DNA of 14,833 bases, from contig DJPC01000144.1 in assembly GCA_002439665.1 (NCBI GenBank), positions 1-14,833 on the forward strand, in the 5' to 3' direction. The notes beneath the pieces were generated by a model. That model was given only the letters and a program-made list of their open reading frames with translations, made no database searches and had not been told where the DNA came from. The translations under genes were made by a program, and so were the position numbers. Below are positions 6,549 through 13,520 of this stretch, piece after piece; positions within the stretch are counted from its first letter, which is position 1; every line of letters starts with the position of its first letter. The DNA comes from Dialister sp. UBA6422 (GTDB lineage: Bacteria > Bacillota > Negativicutes > Veillonellales > Dialisteraceae).

Positions 6549-8353
6549 CATATATCCTCCTTCCATGTAATGACAGCCTCTGTATCTGTCACCTCTACAT
6601 AGTAAGCATCCTCACCTGCAGAAGTGACGCGGCATCCCTTGGTGCCTGCTACTTTTTTATGGGTTCGCAAAATAAAAGACATGGGCTTTCTAAAATTTTG
6701 CATATCAATCGTCAAATGATCTTTTGTTCTCTTCACAGTGTAATCAAAGTGGGTGTAATCATCCAAAGCATCGGCTGCTTCGGAAGCCGTACTGCCTGCA
6801 AGCCATGGGTAGCGAGCCGTCATATCTCCCATGAATCGATTCATTCCTTGTTCCATATCCTTCCAGGATAAATCTTTACTTTCTTCATAGAACAATTCAT
6901 CAGGATGAACAAAATGGGAAAAAATCCCCATGTAATTGATACCATTGATGGCCGCCCATTTTAAATGGTCATCAGGAGCATAACCCGCTGAAATTCTAGG
7001 AATGTCATACATCCCATCTTTGGCAATACCGAAATCCTGATAATAACATTCTCGACTCAGCCCATCCCAAAGGGAAGCAAAAATTTTGATTTCTGGAAAT
7101 CCCTTCTTCACAGCTTCGTATCCTTCTGGACTTAATATATTGGAAGGCGGTACATAGGTACGGAATTCATAATCTGGATAGAGTTCTTTCACATAGCGGT
7201 GAAGTTCTTTGACTGCCTCTTCCATATCCGCCTCATTGGCCCAGGGCATATATTCTAACTCTTCTTGGTTATATCCCGCCGGAGCCAAAGACTGATGGTT
7301 GTACCCATGAATGCCCAATTCGCCGCCAGCAGCCAAAAGTTCTCTGCCATAGACAATCACATTGTCTCTTGCCGCTCTGCCAGATAGAGGATGAAAAGGC
7401 CCTTTCACCTGATTGCCATAGGTTTCTATAATGAGGCCTGTATATTTCAAATCATAGTCTTTCCCAAGCTGTAGCATATAGGGCCACCAAACCTTGCGAT
7501 AAAATTCCGCGGTGGTCATATGGAAATCGTTATAAATTTTATCAAAATTTCCTTCCGGTGTAGGAGCGGGGAAATCATCGATAAAAAAGACCTTCTTCCC
7601 CAAGACGGGATAGATATCCTCTTCTCCGCTATGATTCACCATGGCTGTATATAGACCGTAATTATCCTTTGCATCCCGAGCAACGCCATTATACACGATC
7701 ACTTTTCCATCCCCATAGGGCGCATCCCATAAAAGAGGAATCCCATCGATAGACTGTATATGACACGTAGCATTCTCTCTAAGCTTTACATCCAATGTAT
7801 CGGTGCTATAGTGATCTTTTCCCAATACCATCTCTCTAGCACCTAAAAGAAAATCGTCCATAACTTCTAGACCATAAGAAGTCTTATGGGTGCCCCCTTG
7901 GATGCCCATGAATGCCTGTAAGGAAGAATCTACGTCCTCTTCATCGGGATGCTGAAAGAAGATCACTGTCCCCCCTTCTTTCGCATAGGATAGCATATGC
8001 TCATAAGAAGGCATGGATGTGACATGGCTAGACACCACCAATACAGCCCTATAAGTACTATCCAAAGAGACGGATTCTCTCGCTTTGACAGGAATGACTT
8101 CTTTCTTTTCTTCCTTTAAAATTTTTTCTACCATATGGGACGTCAAAACACTTCCCACATCGGAAGCATCATAAAGAAGCAGGTACTTATCTTTTATATT
8201 CTTTGCCATAGGGGTAGATGTACTTTTCCCCGTGATGAGGGCCCTATTTTCTACGCTGCTCCACTTAAGAAATCCATCCATGCGATTATACTGGAAAAAA
8301 CATCCCACCAAAGCAGCAAAGCCAATCACCATATAGATTTGTTTTCTATTCAT
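6548..8353 (-). CDS. Pel polysaccharide deacetylase, membrane-anchored (DUF2194; PelA deacetylase-type)
   Basis: Protein of 601 residues matching the deacetylase-only PelA of Gram-positive pel operons (often called pelA-DA). One N-terminal membrane helix at about 6-21 anchors it facing outwards. Residues 55-250 form an alpha/beta region with GGTVIFFQHP (127-136). The deacetylase core has an Asp pair in FFIDDFPAPTP (D259, D260), an HxxxH metal motif (H349 and H353 in GIHGYNH), RTYVPPSN at 398-405 and HFVHPDE at 480-486. A small beta-rich domain follows from about 535. The enzyme would remove acetyl groups from the nascent chain to make it cationic. The Pseudomonas PelA hydrolase domain is absent here; a separate lipoprotein at the end of the run may supply it. 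Start and stop overlap neighbouring genes (ATGA with pelE, TGATG with pelF). Metal-ligand assignment is from motif comparison. Confidence 0.88.
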   Translation of the reverse strand: MNRKQIYMVIGFAALVGCFFQYNRMDGFLKWSSVENRALITGKSTSTPMAKNIKDKYLLLYDASDVGSVLTSHMVEKILKEEKKEVIPVKARESVSLDSTYRAVLVVSSHVTSMPSYEHMLSYAKEGGTVIFFQHPDEEDVDSSLQAFMGIQGGTHKTSYGLEVMDDFLLGAREMVLGKDHYSTDTLDVKLRENATCHIQSIDGIPLLWDAPYGDGKVIVYNGVARDAKDNYGLYTAMVNHSGEEDIYPVLGKKVFFIDDFPAPTPEGNFDKIYNDFHMTTAEFYRKVWWPYMLQLGKDYDLKYTGLIIETYGNQVKGPFHPLSGRAARDNVIVYGRELLAAGGELGIHGYNHQSLAPAGYNQEELEYMPWANEADMEEAVKELHRYVKELYPDYEFRTYVPPSNILSPEGYEAVKKGFPEIKIFASLWDGLSRECYYQDFGIAKDGMYDIPRISAGYAPDDHLKWAAINGINYMGIFSHFVHPDELFYEESKDLSWKDMEQGMNRFMGDMTARYPWLAGSTASEAADALDDYTHFDYTVKRTKDHLTIDMQNFRKPMSFILRTHKKVAGTKGCRVTSAGEDAYYVEVTDTEAVITWKEDI

Positions 8354-9234
8354 GACTGGCTCCTTCTATCCCAATACCGAATGACCTGCAAAGCTTCTTT
8401 TGACAAGGTAAGAGGACTTTCCTTCATCTGTTGTATCATAGCCATCATAGCATCCTTATTTCTTCTCTTTTCATAGAGTTCTATATACAAAAGAAATGTT
8501 TTCTCCTCCATACCAAAGTGTTTTTGATATGCCTGGCACACCTTTTCCGCTTCATTCCACTGCTTACTTCCCATCAATAGCTTATAGAGATACAGATAAG
8601 ATTCTTTCTCCTCTGGCTCTCTTTGTATGAGTGTTTGCAACGTTTCCTTATATTTCTTTTCTTTTTCTATAAAAGAAAACCGATCCATAAATGTTTTGTG
8701 AGATACATACTTTCTGAGCAAGGAGGCATATGTCTTAAGTCCTTGTACTGTTCTTTGTTGCGCCAATTTCTTTTCTACATCTATCAATTGATTTTCCAAC
8801 GTTTCCATACGGGTAGTCATCATAGACACGGCATAGTAAGACATTTCCCGGTCCTCATCATGAATAGCCGATAGAAGGATTTCCTCGTCAGATACCACAT
8901 TTTGCTTGATAGCCTCGGTAAAAAATTTCCGCTTTTTATGCACATCATCCAAAAGAAAGGCATCTCGAAGGGGAATCATATCCTCATCATAGGGAATATC
9001 TCCAAAAGATAATCGTTCGATCGGTTTGGGAAGGATAGGCCTTTTTTCCACCATCAAAGGATAAAAGACTTGGACCCCATGAAAGATAAGCCACATACAC
9101 AATCCAAAGACAGGCAATGTCAAAACCAAGAGGGTTTCGCAAAAAGCCTCTCCTTTCCCCCACTTCCATAAAGTGATAGCTCCTACCAAAAGGGATACCA
9201 TCAGATGACCAATGATGTATGTAGTTTCTATCAT
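8350..9234 (-). CDS. pelE: PelE-like inner membrane protein with TPR-type helical region
   Basis: Protein of 294 residues with two N-terminal membrane helices (about 5-24 and 34-54) followed by an all-helical soluble part. Residues about 170-290 have the spacing and composition of tetratricopeptide repeats (for example WNEAEKVCQAYQKHFG). Size, topology and position between pelD and the deacetylase fit PelE, which holds PelD and the PelF/PelG synthase together; the primary sequence alone would not be decisive because PelE diverges quickly. The ATG at 9234 is chosen over TTG at 9240: AAGGAGGTGA, a perfect anti-SD complement at 9251-9242, is 7 bases from the ATG but only one base from the TTG. 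The stop overlaps the deacetylase start by four bases (ATGA). Confidence 0.75.
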   Translation of the reverse strand: MIETTYIIGHLMVSLLVGAITLWKWGKGEAFCETLLVLTLPVFGLCMWLIFHGVQVFYPLMVEKRPILPKPIERLSFGDIPYDEDMIPLRDAFLLDDVHKKRKFFTEAIKQNVVSDEEILLSAIHDEDREMSYYAVSMMTTRMETLENQLIDVEKKLAQQRTVQGLKTYASLLRKYVSHKTFMDRFSFIEKEKKYKETLQTLIQREPEEKESYLYLYKLLMGSKQWNEAEKVCQAYQKHFGMEEKTFLLYIELYEKRRNKDAMMAMIQQMKESPLTLSKEALQVIRYWDRRSQS

Positions 9235-9241
9235 GAGCAAT

Positions 9242-9251
9242 TCACCTCCTT
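9242..9251 (-). promoter_or_regulatory. Perfect Shine-Dalgarno sequence of pelE
   Basis: AAGGAGGTGA on the minus strand is fully complementary to the 16S rRNA 3' end and lies 7 bases before the ATG at 9234. It may be partly masked: CCTAT about 10 bases upstream (on the minus strand) can pair with ATAAGG that overlaps the site, leaving AACCGGTG as loop. The masking is an inference. Confidence 0.6.
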
Positions 9252-9381
9252 ATCACCGGTTATAGGCCCATGCATATGAGTGCACCTTACATCATCCATG
9301 GAATAACCATAAAATACATCCCTATGATTCTTAATAAATGATACATCCATTTGGGAAAGCCTATAATACCACACGCACTTT

Positions 9382-11301
9382 TTACTGGACCTTGATTCCT
9401 GCTTCTTCCAGTCTCTTGATGACCAGTTCCACAGCTTTGGTATCTGCTCCCACCAAAAGAATCTGTATATTTCCTTGCTCCATGCCAACATAATCATCAG
9501 GACGGATGACCTTTTGGAGTTTCCTATCCAATGCAAGAAGAGACATGGATTGACTAAGGAGAGTGATTTTCCCTAAAGGGATCTTTCCTTGGATACGACT
9601 CCGTTCCTCCATGGCTTTTAGGATATGATGGAATTCTGATTCTGTTAAAATCCGAGTCCCTTCTATATACCGTTTCTCCTCCATATCTGCTTCATATCGA
9701 AGAGCCCTGGCGATGGCATCAGAAATCAAACGAGCCGTTACGGATAATATATTTTGCTCCGCCGTGGACCATTGGCTAAGATCCAATTCTCGCACTTCAA
9801 TTAAAGCAATCACGTCTCCTTTATATAAAATAGGAGCGGCTAAGTCTGGAGCATCTTGCAGCAAAGAGGTATTGGCAAATAATTGATGACTTTCCATCAC
9901 CTGGCGCAAATAAAAATGCTGACTAATTTCTTTGGATATACCGCCCAAATCCGTGTTCCCTACATGCATTTTCAGTCGCATAAATTTCTTATTACCGCTC
10001 ACTGCATAAATGGCCACATCATGGACGCCTAAGATTTCTTCTGTAACCACCCCAGCCTGGGTAAAAATATCTTCCAGTTCCACCCGGTCCAGGCGACGCA
10101 TCAAGCGGTACATCCGGCCTACCGTATCTTCGCTATTGATGATTTGCCGATACAAGGCATCTTTGACTGCTACACTTTCTTTAAACATGGTTTTTAAAAA
10201 ATCATACTGCTCTTTAAGCTGCGATATTTTCCAAGTAAAAGAGGAAATCGTAAATGTTTTCGCATCTGCAAAATAACCCGTAAGTACGGCTACAAACAGA
10301 TAGGTCGTCAAATGAAGCAGATATTGAGGCATGTACAAAAGGCTAACCAGCTCTGCCTGATGGGAAAACAGAGAACCACATAAGATGAGTGAAGAGAAAA
10401 GAAATGCCAGTAAGGCCTGTTTTTTACCATAGAGAAGCCCCATGGTACCCATATACACATAATTGAAATCGACCCTGGTCAATTCATTGACTGGCGTGCC
10501 ATTTTGCCACCAAGCGATCGCTGCCATAAGCACAAAGCCTATACCATTTTCTATATAAGGAATGAGTTTCTGTTTAAGAACCTCTCGCCTATGACTTTCT
10601 TCTTCCTCTACTTTTTTCCTTTTTTCTGTTTCTTCATAAGTACAAAGCCACTTTTTTGTCTCTTCTATGGCTGCACCATTCTGATAATGAGGACGCCATC
10701 CCCATGTTTCTTGCCTATCTTCATCCAGACTAGAAATAGAAAATACACCGCTTTCTTCCCTTTGCACTGCCTGATAGATAGCAAAAGCCAAGTCCTCTGT
10801 ATACAAAGCCCCCTTTTGCCGCAAAGTGACTTGCCAAAGAGACTCATTGCCCTCCAAGATTTTATAGGCCAGGGAATCTTTGATCGGATACATATAAGGA
10901 CCATAGAGAATAGACGTTTTTAGAAGCAATCCAGTGATCTCATAAGCTTTACAATAGGAAATGAAAAATTTTTCTGCTAAGTCAAAGCGAGAATCGAAAT
11001 CCTTCCCTTCTTTTCCCATCTCTCCCTGAAAAAAGGAGGGCAAAACAAAAACAAACTGTTTCACCTGGCATGCATGGGCTATTTCTAACAGATGTTGCAA
11101 ATGAGAGAAATCCCCTTGGCTGATTTCTTTCCCTGCCATATATACCACGCAAGAAATAGGATGAGCCTCTATGACCGTTTTTTCCTGCTCTTCCATGACA
11201 GGGCCGTACACGCCCCAGCCTTCCTGCCAAAATCGATGCTTGACCTCTACTGGATCCATGTCTGAAAATCCAGCTAGCAATACATTTTTCTTACTTTCCA
11301 T
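9382..11301 (-). CDS. pelD: PelD-like c-di-GMP receptor fused to an N-terminal degenerate SDR domain
   Basis: Protein of 639 residues from the ATG at 11301; an upstream in-frame TTG at 11382 lies almost on the candidate promoter and is not used. Residues 1-220 look like an extended short-chain dehydrogenase/epimerase (VLLAGFSD at 7-14, YMAGKEIS at 54-61, TSILYGPY at 129-136), but the glycine-rich loop is eroded and the YxxxK pair is replaced by F106 and E110. Residues 245-345 hold about four membrane helices, then a helix to 405. Residues 406-530 fit a GAF domain. Residues 550-639 are a GGDEF-type fold in which the active-site motif reads QGNIQ, whereas the upstream I-site R600-PD-D603 is kept. 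This is the PelD pattern: no diguanylate cyclase activity, but c-di-GMP binding that switches on Pel synthesis. SDR-fused PelD proteins are, as far as I recall, known from Gram-positive pel operons. First gene of the run; only a weak ribosome site is visible. Confidence 0.87.
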   Translation of the reverse strand: MESKKNVLLAGFSDMDPVEVKHRFWQEGWGVYGPVMEEQEKTVIEAHPISCVVYMAGKEISQGDFSHLQHLLEIAHACQVKQFVFVLPSFFQGEMGKEGKDFDSRFDLAEKFFISYCKAYEITGLLLKTSILYGPYMYPIKDSLAYKILEGNESLWQVTLRQKGALYTEDLAFAIYQAVQREESGVFSISSLDEDRQETWGWRPHYQNGAAIEETKKWLCTYEETEKRKKVEEEESHRREVLKQKLIPYIENGIGFVLMAAIAWWQNGTPVNELTRVDFNYVYMGTMGLLYGKKQALLAFLFSSLILCGSLFSHQAELVSLLYMPQYLLHLTTYLFVAVLTGYFADAKTFTISSFTWKISQLKEQYDFLKTMFKESVAVKDALYRQIINSEDTVGRMYRLMRRLDRVELEDIFTQAGVVTEEILGVHDVAIYAVSGNKKFMRLKMHVGNTDLGGISKEISQHFYLRQVMESHQLFANTSLLQDAPDLAAPILYKGDVIALIEVRELDLSQWSTAEQNILSVTARLISDAIARALRYEADMEEKRYIEGTRILTESEFHHILKAMEERSRIQGKIPLGKITLLSQSMSLLALDRKLQKVIRPDDYVGMEQGNIQILLVGADTKAVELVIKRLEEAGIKVQ

Positions 11302-11386
11302 GTTACAATTCTTTCTTCGTCTGGGATGAATGGAAGGAAATGCCCATAGCCCATGACATAACAAACACTCACCACAAACCAAACCA

Positions 11387-11413
11387 TTTATAATACTAAC
11401 AATATCCCATCAA
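11387..11413 (-). promoter_or_regulatory. Candidate promoter of the pel operon
   Basis: On the minus strand TTGATG (11413-11408) and TATAAA (11392-11387) are 15 bases apart, giving a leader of about 80 bases to the pelD ATG at 11301. Spacing is shorter than ideal. The surrounding 150 bases are very AT-rich, so other placements are possible. Confidence 0.35.
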
Positions 11414-11601
11414 AAATAATAAAATCATACAAAGATAGCTGCATATTAAGAAAAATTTCTTTCCCCATCTTTTCTTGCATATCCAACAAAAGCTTATCAT
11501 TCTATTTTATATTCCATAATATAGGATACCTATTTATTGAAATCAATATTTCTATCAGACTTTTTCTGATTTCTTTAGAAATGATAGAAAATATCCACGG
11601 T

Positions 11602-11653
11602 CTCCCAGCTCCCAGTTGTTTGACCAAGGCAACAAACAACTAAAAGCTGGGAG
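11602..11653. repeat. 52-base two-part inverted repeat
   Basis: CTCCCAGCT (11602-11610) pairs with AGCTGGGAG (11645-11653), and AGTTGTTT (11614-11621) pairs with AAACAACT (11634-11641). The two perfect stems are separated by a 3x3 internal loop, and the apical loop is 12 bases. There is no T-run on either side, so it is not an intrinsic terminator. The shape resembles an intergenic REP/BIME-like or small mobile palindromic element. Confidence 0.7.
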
Positions 11654-11750
11654 CCATGGGCAATCCATTTTCTTACCAGGTAAAAGATGAATGAATGACC
11701 ATCCACAAAGTAAAAACTCATCGTGAAAGATGCATCTCTCCATGGCACAC

Positions 11751-11781
11751 AAAAAAGCAGCGACCCTCATCACTGCTTTTT
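11751..11781 (-). terminator. Rho-independent terminator of the DUF4145-like gene, possibly bidirectional
   Basis: On the minus strand A5-GCAGTGA pairs with TCGCTGC-T6 around the loop TGAGGG (one G-T wobble). It lies 24 bases after the stop at 11805. The A-run in front and T-run behind would also let it work on the plus strand. It isolates this gene from the pel operon. Confidence 0.8.
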
Positions 11782-11804
11782 GTATATCTATGATTTCTTA
11801 TATG

Positions 11805-12332
11805 TTATTCTTTGCTGCCAAAAATAACCGTCAGTGCTGCTGCTGCAATGACGCCACCTAAGGCTAAGAGTTTTCCTGCTTTGGCTGCTTTCTTGCGATT
11901 CACTCCCATAGGTTTCGGCGTTGTTTTTCCTGTTTTCCTCATATTGCCTAATGTTTCCATGGTATGGATAAAGCGGCCTACCAAAGAAGATAAAAGCGCC
12001 ATTCCTTTTTCTGCATCTTCTACAGTAGGTTCCTTTTCATTTCTATCATCTAAGGCATCGCTGCAAAGGATACGAAGTTTCAGAAGTTCACTAGCAAAGT
12101 CTTCATCGATGGTACCATGCTGCGCCAGTTCATTGATGCAATCATTTCTATGTTCATGGATCCATACCACAGGTTCTAGCTGATTCTTCTCCAAAGTTTT
12201 CACCATGTATTCCAATGCTTTTCCTGCTTTGAGAAGCGAAGATTCCGGGTCTTCCTTCATATACTCTTCTGCTTTATGGCAATATTTGTATAATTCTGGA
12301 TATTCTTTTTGTAATGCATCGAACTGTTTCAT
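11805..12332 (-). CDS. Small tail-anchored protein with DUF4145/HEPN-like helical domain
   Basis: Protein of 175 residues from the ATG at 12332, which has GAGGTGA five bases upstream; the longer frame from 12389 would start inside the promoter. Residues 10-125 are all-helical and follow the DUF4145 pattern: LLKAGKALEYMVKTLEKN (33-50), then IDEDFASELLKLRILCSDALDD (75-96), where family members usually have an LR..GN..H signature; here GN and His are not kept. A basic linker (132-153) leads to one membrane helix (155-171) ending in GSKE, so the protein should be tail-anchored with the soluble part in the cytoplasm. DUF4145 domains occur in restriction- and defence-related proteins and alone; no partner is adjacent and no function can be assigned. 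It has its own promoter and terminator and is a single-gene unit. Confidence 0.65.
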   Translation of the reverse strand: MKQFDALQKEYPELYKYCHKAEEYMKEDPESSLLKAGKALEYMVKTLEKNQLEPVVWIHEHRNDCINELAQHGTIDEDFASELLKLRILCSDALDDRNEKEPTVEDAEKGMALLSSLVGRFIHTMETLGNMRKTGKTTPKPMGVNRKKAAKAGKLLALGGVIAAAALTVIFGSKE

Positions 12333-12367
12333 AGGAATCACCTCATGACCACACACCAAGATATATA

Positions 12368-12396
12368 TGTATATAGTTATACTAATCATATATCAA
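12368..12396 (-). promoter_or_regulatory. Promoter of the DUF4145-like gene
   Basis: On the minus strand TTGATA (12396-12391) and TATACA (12373-12368) are separated by 17 bases, the ideal spacing. Transcription would start near 12361, giving a leader of about 29 bases that contains the GAGGTGA ribosome site. Confidence 0.6.
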
Positions 12397-12618
12397 TGTC
12401 AGGGAATTTGTCCACCAGGGAAGAAATATTTTCTCTCTTCCAACGTTTCTCTTTCATAGGTGGATTCCTATAGGCTGACATGTGCTATAGCCAAAAGCTA
12501 GACGTCCAAGATGATCAGTGATAAACATCAGTTAGAAATATAAACACTTTCCATTGCCAAAATATCTGCATACGAAGAAAAAACTGGGATTAAGACTCCT
12601 CCTATCCGTGCCATGCTC
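12397..12618. other. Upstream part of the divergent intergenic region, no gene seen
   Basis: Part of the roughly 380-base gap (12333-12714) between the DUF4145-like gene and the solute-binding protein gene. TCCACC (12411-12416) and GGTGGA (12459-12464) form a loose inverted repeat. The palindrome CTATAG occurs twice, 17 bases apart (12468-12473 and 12485-12490), on either side of a central ACATGT. These could be binding sites, but nothing identifies a regulator. Confidence 0.4.
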
Positions 12619-12646
12619 TTGACATGATATAATAAGCTAATATAAA
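12619..12646 (+). promoter_or_regulatory. Promoter of the solute-binding protein/kinase pair
   Basis: A perfect TTGACA (12619-12624) and TATAAA (12641-12646) with 16-base spacing; the start would be near 12653, giving a leader of about 60 bases. A 14-base perfect palindrome lies over the predicted start. Confidence 0.65.
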
Positions 12647-12647
12647 A

Positions 12648-12661
12648 TCATTTATAAATGA
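12648..12661. promoter_or_regulatory. 14-bp perfect palindrome at the transcription start, candidate operator
   Basis: TCATTTATAAATGA reads the same on both strands and begins two bases after the -10 element. Its location is typical for a repressor site. It is AT-rich, so chance cannot be excluded. Confidence 0.4.
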
Positions 12662-12714
12662 CATAATTTCTTTATATATTTTCTAATACCAATGACAAGA
12701 AAGGTACGCGGCCT

Positions 12715-13518
12715 ATGAAAAAAATGAAAATGCCAATTCTGTATGGTACAATCGTTGTCATTTTTGCAGCTCTTTTAGTATGGATGTATCCTAAAAATAC
12801 ATCCCATACAGCTTCCTCTTCCTTGCCCAAAATCATAGTGGGATGTGATGATTACCGTCCGTTCAATTATAGAGATTTAGACGGACACGTTCGTGGCATT
12901 GACGTGGAGCTGGCGGAAGAAGCCTTCCGCAGAATGGGATATACCCCAGAATTTCATTTCATCAATTGGGAAGAAAAGAAATCCCTTTTGGCTGACCATA
13001 AAATCGATTGCATTTGGAGCAGTTTCACTATGACTGGTCGAGAAAGTCAATACCAATGGGCTGGGCCCTATATGAAAAGTCACCAAGTCATTGCAGTCAA
13101 TCCAGAGAGTCCCATCACAAAGCTCAGTGATTTAGAAGGAAAATCCATTGCCTTGCAATCCACCACCAAACCAGAGGATATTTTCCGCCGTCATGATCCA
13201 TCTATGCCCCATTTCAACCGGATCATTTCTGCACAAAATAAAGATGTAATGTACACCCTCCTCTCTAAAGGATATGTGGATGCCATCGCGGCTCACGACA
13301 CATCGATTCATCAATTCACCGAAGATTTCCAAGTCTCCTATCGCATTTTGGATGTGCCTTTGCAGACTGTAGGATTGGGGGTTGCCTTTGATAAAAATGA
13401 GACAAGAGACTTGCCAGAAAAGCTGAATGAAGTCCTAGAAGAAATGAAAAATGATGGGACTACAGAAAAAATCATAAAAAAATATGTCCCCAAGGGCCAT
13501 GAATATGTGGAGGAATGA
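12715..13518 (+). CDS. Membrane-anchored family 3 extracellular solute-binding protein
   Basis: Protein of 267 residues. One hydrophobic helix at about 8-24 has no lipobox Cys behind it, so the protein is probably anchored or cleaved rather than lipidated. Residues 38-262 form a complete SBP_bac_3 domain: IIVGCDDYRPFNY (40-52), GIDVELAEEAFRRMGY (61-76), IDCIWSSFTMTGRE (97-110) where Arg109 takes the place of the carboxylate-binding Arg, and SDLEGKSIALQST (138-150). Such domains bind amino acids or similar small molecules. No permease or ATPase follows. The next gene, two bases after the stop, encodes a sensor histidine kinase, so this protein may deliver a ligand signal to that kinase instead of feeding a transporter. 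AAAGG lies about 10 bases before the ATG. The ligand cannot be predicted. Confidence 0.85.
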   Translation: MKKMKMPILYGTIVVIFAALLVWMYPKNTSHTASSSLPKIIVGCDDYRPFNYRDLDGHVRGIDVELAEEAFRRMGYTPEFHFINWEEKKSLLADHKIDCIWSSFTMTGRESQYQWAGPYMKSHQVIAVNPESPITKLSDLEGKSIALQSTTKPEDIFRRHDPSMPHFNRIISAQNKDVMYTLLSKGYVDAIAAHDTSIHQFTEDFQVSYRILDVPLQTVGLGVAFDKNETRDLPEKLNEVLEEMKNDGTTEKIIKKYVPKGHEYVEE

Positions 13519-13520
13519 AT

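Larger units (their letters stand above)
11302..11804. other. Intergenic region between pelD and the DUF4145-like gene
   Basis: About 500 bases without a supported gene. It holds the pelD leader and candidate promoter, an AT-rich stretch at 11400-11560, a 52-base inverted repeat (11602-11653) and an intrinsic terminator next to the DUF4145-like gene. No tRNA, riboswitch or binding-site array was recognised by eye. Confidence 0.6.

Noticed and set aside
9241..9381. Possible c-di-GMP riboswitch before pelE
   Set aside because: No GEMM-type conserved elements (paired stems with GCAAA/GAAAG-like cores) could be found; only weak pairing near the ribosome site is seen.
11555..11773. 72-codon minus-strand frame in the pelD upstream gap
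   Set aside because: It runs through the terminator and the 52-base inverted repeat, and its translation resembles no protein family.
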